Positions 33,573 to 38,370 of a DNA stretch of 38,370 bases are shown in pieces (within the stretch, counting starts at the first letter, position 1; each line of letters opens with the position of its first letter). The notes under the pieces are model-generated. The model was not told where the DNA came from, ran no database searches, and saw only the letters and a program-made list of their open reading frames with translations. The DNA lies in assembly GCA_029261965.1 (NCBI GenBank), contig JAJDAH010000323.1:1-38370 (forward strand). Direction: 5' to 3'. The stretch is from Polyangiaceae bacterium. GTDB taxonomy: Bacteria > Myxococcota_A > Polyangia > Polyangiales > Polyangiaceae. Both the position numbers and the translations under genes were made by a program.

Positions 33573-35198
33573 CTACTGCGAGATCCCCACCAGCACGTCG
33601 TAGAGCCGGGCTCGTGAGGTGCCTCGATTGAGCTCGCCTTCGGCTCGGATGACTTCTTCGTCGATCATTTCTTTGAACTTGGGGAAGGGCTGCGCGCCGA
33701 CGAGCTTTCGACCGTTGATGTAAAACGACGGCGTACCTCGCGTCCCGAACTTCGACGCCAGGGCCTTGCTCTCCTCGATCTTCGCGTTGAAAGCGTTCGA
33801 GTCGATGTTTCTCTGGGCCGTCGGCCAAGAGATGCTGATTCGTCCCGCGATGCGCTCGAGATCCGAGTCTTCGAGGGCTTTGATGTCCTCGAACATGGCG
33901 TCGTGCGCCGCCCAGAACCCGGTGTTCTGGCGCTGCTGGAACGCGGTGCGCGCGAACATGGCCGCCGGCACCGCTCGTTTGTGAAACGGCAGCGGGTTGT
34001 CCTTCCACACGAGCCGCACCTTGTCGCCGTAGGTGCTTCGTACCTGCTCGAGCGTGGGCTGCACGCGCTTGCAGAAAGGGCACTGAAAGTCGCTGAACTC
34101 GACAATGGTCACGAGCGCGTCGATTCGACCGAGAACCGGGTCGTCCGGGTTCACCGGCATCGGGTGCACGGTCTTGCTATCGGTCGGCGGCTTTTTCGAG
34201 GGAGTCGTCACTTCCCCCGGCACGAAGTTCTGCGCCACCCGTGACTCGTAGATGCGTGAGGGGCTCGTACCGCTTCGCAAGAGCTCGCTGGTCGCGGCAA
34301 TCTCCTTGTCGATGACTTCTTTGAACTTTCCGATCTGTTGGGCGCCCTTCACACTGATGCCGTTGACGAAGGTGTGCGGCGTCCCCTTTACCCCGAGCGT
34401 TTGGGCGAGTTTCATGTCGGCGTCGACTTTGGCGAACGGGCCGGGTCCAGCGAGCTCGGCACGAAGCGCAGACGGGCTGACCCCAGCGCGCTGAGCCCAG
34501 AGCTCGAAGTTGCTCGAGTTGAGCGCCTTCTGATCGAGGAACGCCTGGTCGTGAAAGCTCCAAAACGCCTTGCTGCCGCCGACCGCATGCACCGCCACAC
34601 CCGCCTCGTGGGCAGGTCGCGCGTTCTTGTGAAACGACAAAGGAAAGTTCTTCCAAACGATGCGCACCATCGACGGCTGGTATGACTCACGAACCTGCTT
34701 CAGCGTCGCGGAGATGCGTTTGCAATACGGACATTCGAAGTCGCTGAACTCGACGACAGTGACCTGAGCGGTGGGGCTGCCGTCGACGGGATCGGCGCGG
34801 AGCACCGGGATTTTCGCCGAGGCCCCAACCGGCAATCCCCCCGCCACTGGAGCTGGGGCGGGCACGGGTTGCGCCGTGGCGATGACGACTTCGGGCTCCG
34901 TGCTCGAGCTGCGGGAGAGGAAGAACATCGCGCCGGCGGCGGCGAGCCCCAAGAGCAGCACCGCGAAGCCGCCGATGACCCCGACGATCAGAAGGACCTT
35001 CGAGCCGCCTTCGTTCGAGTCCCGGGCGGCGGCCGCCGGCGCACCGGCGTAACCCGGCGGCGGCCTCTTGGCGAACCCCGGCGCCTTCGGGGACGGGCCG
35101 ACCCCGAACCCGCCGGACGCCCGCACCGGCATCGTACAGTTAGTGCACCGTTGCGATGCCTGAGGGATTTCGAAACCGCAGTTGGTGCAACGACTCAT
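33573..35198 (-). CDS. Zinc-ribbon, one TM helix and two DsbA-type thioredoxin domains
   Basis: 541 residues from ATG 35198 behind a GAGG site. An N-terminal zinc ribbon (Cys4, Cys7, Cys18, Cys21), a Pro/Gly/Ala linker, a membrane helix (68-94), then two DsbA-like domains in series. The first has CPYC (156-159) and cis-Pro loop GTPHTF (272-277). The second has CPFC (373-376) and GTPSFY (488-493). Each domain is complete, so this is a natural tandem duplication, not a frameshift. The ribbon would be in the cytoplasm and the thioredoxin domains outside. The domains look like the DsbA/DsbG-like group found with many periplasmic oxidoreductases. Substrates may be the Cys-rich lipoproteins encoded nearby. 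Confidence 0.9.
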   Translation of the reverse strand: MSRCTNCGFEIPQASQRCTNCTMPVRASGGFGVGPSPKAPGFAKRPPPGYAGAPAAAARDSNEGGSKVLLIVGVIGGFAVLLLGLAAAGAMFFLSRSSSTEPEVVIATAQPVPAPAPVAGGLPVGASAKIPVLRADPVDGSPTAQVTVVEFSDFECPYCKRISATLKQVRESYQPSMVRIVWKNFPLSFHKNARPAHEAGVAVHAVGGSKAFWSFHDQAFLDQKALNSSNFELWAQRAGVSPSALRAELAGPGPFAKVDADMKLAQTLGVKGTPHTFVNGISVKGAQQIGKFKEVIDKEIAATSELLRSGTSPSRIYESRVAQNFVPGEVTTPSKKPPTDSKTVHPMPVNPDDPVLGRIDALVTIVEFSDFQCPFCKRVQPTLEQVRSTYGDKVRLVWKDNPLPFHKRAVPAAMFARTAFQQRQNTGFWAAHDAMFEDIKALEDSDLERIAGRISISWPTAQRNIDSNAFNAKIEESKALASKFGTRGTPSFYINGRKLVGAQPFPKFKEMIDEEVIRAEGELNRGTSRARLYDVLVGISQ

Positions 35199-35246
35199 GG
35201 ATGCCTCGATGGTGCGGGGTCGGCCGGAGGGGGGCCCGGGTGTCCT

Positions 35247-36539
35247 CTACTTGTAGAACATTCGGCGGATGACCGAACCTTCGACGATGAATAGATCGCC
35301 CGTTGTTGGGTCGAAATGGACGTCCAAGGGCTTGTTGAACCGGGCCGCGGGGCCGATGCCCACCGCATGGCTGCTCATCCCCGGGGATCCGGCGATGGTC
35401 GTGACGGTCAGGGCCGGCAGGTCGATCGCCCGGATCACGAAGTTGTCGCTGTCGGCGACGACGAGCGCGGTGCCGTCGAAGTCGATTCCTCGGAGGCGAT
35501 CGAACTGGGTGTTCGTGCCGGTGCCGTCCATGTGCCCGGGGGTCGACCCGAGCGCCGTCGTGACGGTGTGCGTGGCTGCCCCGCCGCCGCCGAGCACGAT
35601 TTCGCGAATCAGGTTGTTCTCGGTGTCACCGACCCAAAGCGACCCGTTGGCGCTGCCGAGGTTCCGCGGACGGTTGAACTGCGCAACGTCGCCGCCACCG
35701 TTCGTGGTTCCCTGACCGTTGTTGCCCGCGATGGTGTCGACCGCTCCGATGGACGGATTGATGCGCCGAATCACGCTGGAGTTCCCGGCCTCGGCGACGA
35801 AGATCGACGTCCCATCGTAGTCCATGCCGCGCGCGCTCTCGAACCGCGCCGCAGCGCCCGTTCCGTCGACAACGCCGCCTTGACCCTGAGATCCGGCGAG
35901 CGTGGTCACGTTCCCCGACGAATCGACAGCTCGGATGAGGTTGTTGCCCCCGTCCACGACCCAAACCGTGGTGCCGTCGGTCGCGATACCGTCGACGAAA
36001 CCGAACTGCGCAGCGGTGCCCTGCCCATTGGCAAAACCTTGGTTGCCGAGCTGGCCCGCCACGGTGGTGACGACCGCAGTGCGAATATTGATGCGTCTTA
36101 CGCCGTTGTTGTCGGCCACCCAGATGAAGGTGCCGTCACCGGTGATGCCGCCGAGGGCTTCGAACCGGGCGGCGGTGCCGGTGCCGTCGCGGGTTCCTTG
36201 TTGGGCAAAGCTTCCGGCCCAGTCGATCACGCAGCCCCGAGCGGTGCCTGGACATGCCGGCGCGCCGCCGGCTCCCGCGCTTCCCGCCGCGCCTCCGGTC
36301 CCCGCACCCGCCGAGCCGCCCGTTCCTGCACCAGCGGAGCCGCCAGTGCCCGCGCCTGCAGATCCTCCCGTGCCCGGCGAACCGGCGGAGCCTCCCGAGC
36401 CGGTCGATCCCGATGCGCCTCCGGTGCTCGTCGTTCCCGCCGTTCCGCCAGTGCCTTCGAAAAGTCCGTCGCTCGAGCCGCCGCAGGCGGTCAGTAGCGC
36501 ACACGTCGCCGCCAGTCCCCAGTAAGTAAGTCGTCGCAT
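35247..36539 (-). CDS. NHL-repeat beta-propeller lipoprotein with Gly/Ala/Ser linker
   Basis: 430 residues from ATG 36539, behind an AGAGG site; an upstream in-frame ATG at 36557 is less well placed. Lipobox LLTAC (lipid Cys near 19). A low-complexity linker (about 28-95) made of GTGGSAGA-type repeats follows, then a propeller of NHL-like repeats, each containing GxGxxARF..., a 'GI..DG..VWVAD' strand and 'IRxI' (for example GNNLIRAVD, ENNLIREIV, DNFVIRAID). Such propellers bind proteins, nucleic acids or polysaccharides. The gene stands between a thiol oxidoreductase gene and the PEGA gene, all on one strand. Confidence 0.9.
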   Translation of the reverse strand: MRRLTYWGLAATCALLTACGGSSDGLFEGTGGTAGTTSTGGASGSTGSGGSAGSPGTGGSAGAGTGGSAGAGTGGSAGAGTGGAAGSAGAGGAPACPGTARGCVIDWAGSFAQQGTRDGTGTAARFEALGGITGDGTFIWVADNNGVRRINIRTAVVTTVAGQLGNQGFANGQGTAAQFGFVDGIATDGTTVWVVDGGNNLIRAVDSSGNVTTLAGSQGQGGVVDGTGAAARFESARGMDYDGTSIFVAEAGNSSVIRRINPSIGAVDTIAGNNGQGTTNGGGDVAQFNRPRNLGSANGSLWVGDTENNLIREIVLGGGGAATHTVTTALGSTPGHMDGTGTNTQFDRLRGIDFDGTALVVADSDNFVIRAIDLPALTVTTIAGSPGMSSHAVGIGPAARFNKPLDVHFDPTTGDLFIVEGSVIRRMFYK

Positions 36540-36571
36540 GGATTCGCCTCTCGTCAAAGTTGAAGTACGCC

Positions 36572-38065
36572 TCAGAAGTGTCCCACTAACGAAAATCCTC
36601 CGCTGTCCCGCGAGACCCAGCCCACAGGCTTGATGTCGTGTTTGGCGAAGACGTCGCTCTCGGCTTTGGGTTCGTACCGATCGGGATCGTTGCCGGTGAG
36701 CATGATGACCAAGCTCGTGATGGCGGCAGCGCCGCCGATGCCTATCCCGAGCCAGCCGAACTTCTCGAGATCCCGAGCGTCTTCTAGGGCTTTCAACCTA
36801 ATGTTGAGCAACTCGATGTTGCACGACTCCGTCGTCGTGCCGCGCTCGCATTCTCCGCCCGGGCCCTGCCGAACGGCCTCGGCGTCGAACGCCTTCTTCT
36901 TGTCCTTTTCGTCCGCCTTGTTGATCGGAAGAAAAATGGCGCCCGCGGCGAGCATCGCCCCGCCAACGCCAATGCCGATACCGCTTCCGATGCGCCGCCG
37001 CTTCGCGGACGCTCGATAGTCGGCCCGATAGTCCGCTGTCGGCTGGAGCTCGATCGGCAAGATGGTCGTGCCTCCCTGTTTCACGACCACCTCGCGCTCG
37101 TAGGTGATGAAGTCCGCACGCTCGACCCTCAATCGATGACGCCCCTCGGGTAGGCGCATCGGCCCGGAATACGGACCTCGCGCGGCGCCATCGACGAAAA
37201 TCACGGCGTCCTCTTCGGAGAGGTCGAGGGCGAGAGAGCCTCCCTGAGCGCCCAGGGCCGACGCATCCTCTTCGAGCGCGATTTCGACTTTACCCGCCGC
37301 ACCGTCACCGAGGGTCATGGTCTGGCGGACGGTCTTGTACCCGGGGCGTCTGACCTCGAGCGTGTGGTTGCCCGGCGCAAGCGCCAGCGAAGCCGGCAAC
37401 GGTGATTCTCCAACCACGATGTCGTCGACGACGACCTCGGCCTCAGGAATGCTCACCACGACTTCGAGGTGAGCCAACCGGCCCTCGAGCGCCTGCAGCT
37501 CGACGTTGACCGTCGCTTTCGCTTGCCCGGCAACGGTCACCTGGCGGCGAACCGGGAGGTACCCGGGCGACACGATGCTCACGACGTGGCTACCCACCGG
37601 AACCTTCACGGGCTCGGCCAGCGGTGCTTTCGCGACCTCGACGCCGTCGACCTCGACCGAAGCCCCCGCGACGTTCACCGTGATCTCAATCTCGCCGATT
37701 CTCGCGAGCTGCTCCCCACGCAGAGCCAACACTCGTTTCGAGCGTTCGGCGCCGAGCTTGCCGGGATCGGCCAAGAGCCGGTCGGCGGCTTCCACAGCCT
37801 TGACGGGGTCGTTAACCGCGGCGTGCACCAGCGCGAGGTTGAAGAGCACCATCGGGTGGGGGACGAGCTCGTACGCGCGCAGAAACTCTGCGAGCGCTCC
37901 GGGGTTGTCGCCCTGATTGAACAACCTGAGCCCGCGATCGAAGCGCTCGCGGGCTTCTTTCCGAACGTCGTCAGCGGCCGTTTGCGCCGAGGCGATGGGG
38001 GCCTGGGTCACCGCGCCGGCCAAGAGCGCCGCGGCAAGAACGGCGGCAGGAAAGCGCACAGTCAT
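36572..38065 (-). CDS. TPR protein with three PEGA domains
   Basis: 497 residues from ATG 38065; a TTG one codon earlier is possible. An N-terminal signal ends near SAQ (about 28). A helical TPR-like part follows (about 35-120, RLFNQGDNPGALAEFLRAYELVPHPMVLFNLALVHAA), then three PEGA domains (about 125-191, 199-264, 275-340), each with 'V.VDG...G..P' and 'G.H.L.V...GY'. After them come a basic YRADYRASAKRRR stretch and two hydrophobic segments (about 360-382 and 438-462). The start overlaps the previous stop (TGATG), so it is coupled to the upstream Pro-rich protein. PEGA domains are common in myxobacterial surface and signalling proteins. Confidence 0.9.
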   Translation of the reverse strand: MTVRFPAAVLAAALLAGAVTQAPIASAQTAADDVRKEARERFDRGLRLFNQGDNPGALAEFLRAYELVPHPMVLFNLALVHAAVNDPVKAVEAADRLLADPGKLGAERSKRVLALRGEQLARIGEIEITVNVAGASVEVDGVEVAKAPLAEPVKVPVGSHVVSIVSPGYLPVRRQVTVAGQAKATVNVELQALEGRLAHLEVVVSIPEAEVVVDDIVVGESPLPASLALAPGNHTLEVRRPGYKTVRQTMTLGDGAAGKVEIALEEDASALGAQGGSLALDLSEEDAVIFVDGAARGPYSGPMRLPEGRHRLRVERADFITYEREVVVKQGGTTILPIELQPTADYRADYRASAKRRRIGSGIGIGVGGAMLAAGAIFLPINKADEKDKKKAFDAEAVRQGPGGECERGTTTESCNIELLNIRLKALEDARDLEKFGWLGIGIGGAAAITSLVIMLTGNDPDRYEPKAESDVFAKHDIKPVGWVSRDSGGFSLVGHF

Positions 38066-38370
38066 CAAAACGGGTTGTCCTGGGATAGACCGTGTTTTTC
38101 GGCGCGGGTGGTGCCGGTGACGGCGGGTTTGGGCGGCGCTTTCTTCCCGGTGGGCGTCGATCCGCTCGGCGGTTTGCTCGGCGCCTTGGCGACGTCCGGG
38201 GGAGCAGCAGAAGCGCTAAGCGCCGGGGGATCGGGCGGCGCCAGGGGATCGGGAGCCGCGAGTGTGGGCTCGACTTTCGGCCCGGCCTGTTCGGTGGCCG
38301 GCGGCGCGGCTGCCACCTGCGGCTCGTCGGAGACGGGTTCGACCGACGCGGGGCCGCCGCGAAGGGCTAC
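38065..38370 (-). CDS. C-terminal end of an upstream protein (Pro/Ala-rich tail), 5' part outside window
   Basis: The frame is open from the window edge to the TGA at 38065-38067, about 101 residues. All visible sequence is Pro/Ala/Ser/Lys-rich low complexity, ending AEKHGLSQDNPF. In Myxococcota, Ser/Thr protein kinases with such tails often sit just before a PEGA/TPR gene and end in short, polar motifs, so a kinase is my guess, but no kinase domain is visible here. It shares bases with the PEGA gene start. Confidence 0.55.
   Translation of the reverse strand, partial: VALRGGPASVEPVSDEPQVAAAPPATEQAGPKVEPTLAAPDPLAPPDPPALSASAAPPDVAKAPSKPPSGSTPTGKKAPPKPAVTGTTRAEKHGLSQDNPF

Overview
The window looks like a chromosomal segment of a high-GC Myxococcota bacterium, most likely a Polyangia-type myxobacterium. 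The evidence is a C-terminal MYXO-CTERM-type sorting tail (gene at 20145-21014), a triple-PEGA/TPR protein coupled to the end of a proline-rich protein, many lipoproteins with Gly/Ala/Ser- or Asp-rich low-complexity linkers, strong G/C preference at third codon positions, and frequent GTG/TTG starts. No phage genes, insertion sequences, CRISPR arrays, rRNA or tRNA genes were recognised.

Layout. 1-1097 (-): start of a lipoprotein carrying an alpha/beta-hydrolase (esterase-like) domain, cut by the window edge. 1098-2024: non-coding stretch with a candidate terminator and three ~19-bp repeats. 2025-5078 (-): large Asp-box propeller lipoprotein. 5205-8212 (+): asd, thyX and nadA, where Asd and NadA both work on aspartate-derived metabolites. 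8202-12216 (-): a type-B succinate dehydrogenase/fumarate reductase-like cluster (C-A-B order) plus a small unknown gene. The haem and Fe-S ligands are intact, but the flavoprotein lacks the covalent-FAD histidine and two other conserved histidines. 12266-18317 (+): envelope run with an LpoA-like lipoprotein, tsaE, an MlaE-type permease, an LtaS-like phosphotransferase and a Cys-rich lipoprotein. 18329-22158: outer-membrane and surface proteins (two beta-barrels, an OmpA-type lipoprotein, the MYXO-CTERM protein, a small lipoprotein). 22262-25035: aminotransferase, NTF2-like protein and MFS transporter. 25036-27910 (-): a MarR regulator, leuC and leuD in tight succession, then a 308-nt leader holding a hairpin, a small Val/Ala-rich ORF and a strong intrinsic terminator only ~20 nt before the MFS start codon. 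27960-30567 (-): unknown lipoprotein and an HhH-GPD DNA glycosylase. 30633-33553 (+): membrane-anchored alpha/beta-hydrolase overlapping a TMTC-like TPR membrane protein. 33573-38370 (-): zinc-ribbon/TM/double-DsbA protein, NHL-propeller lipoprotein, triple-PEGA protein and the end of an upstream Pro-rich protein.

The window mixes housekeeping metabolism (Lys/Thr/Met, dTMP, NAD, Leu, t6A tRNA modification) with cell-envelope genes. The two places most worth a second look are the SdhA-like flavoprotein with missing catalytic residues inside an otherwise normal complex, and the leuD-MFS leader, whose geometry suggests transcription attenuation. All statements come from reading the sequence and recalling family features; no database search was run.
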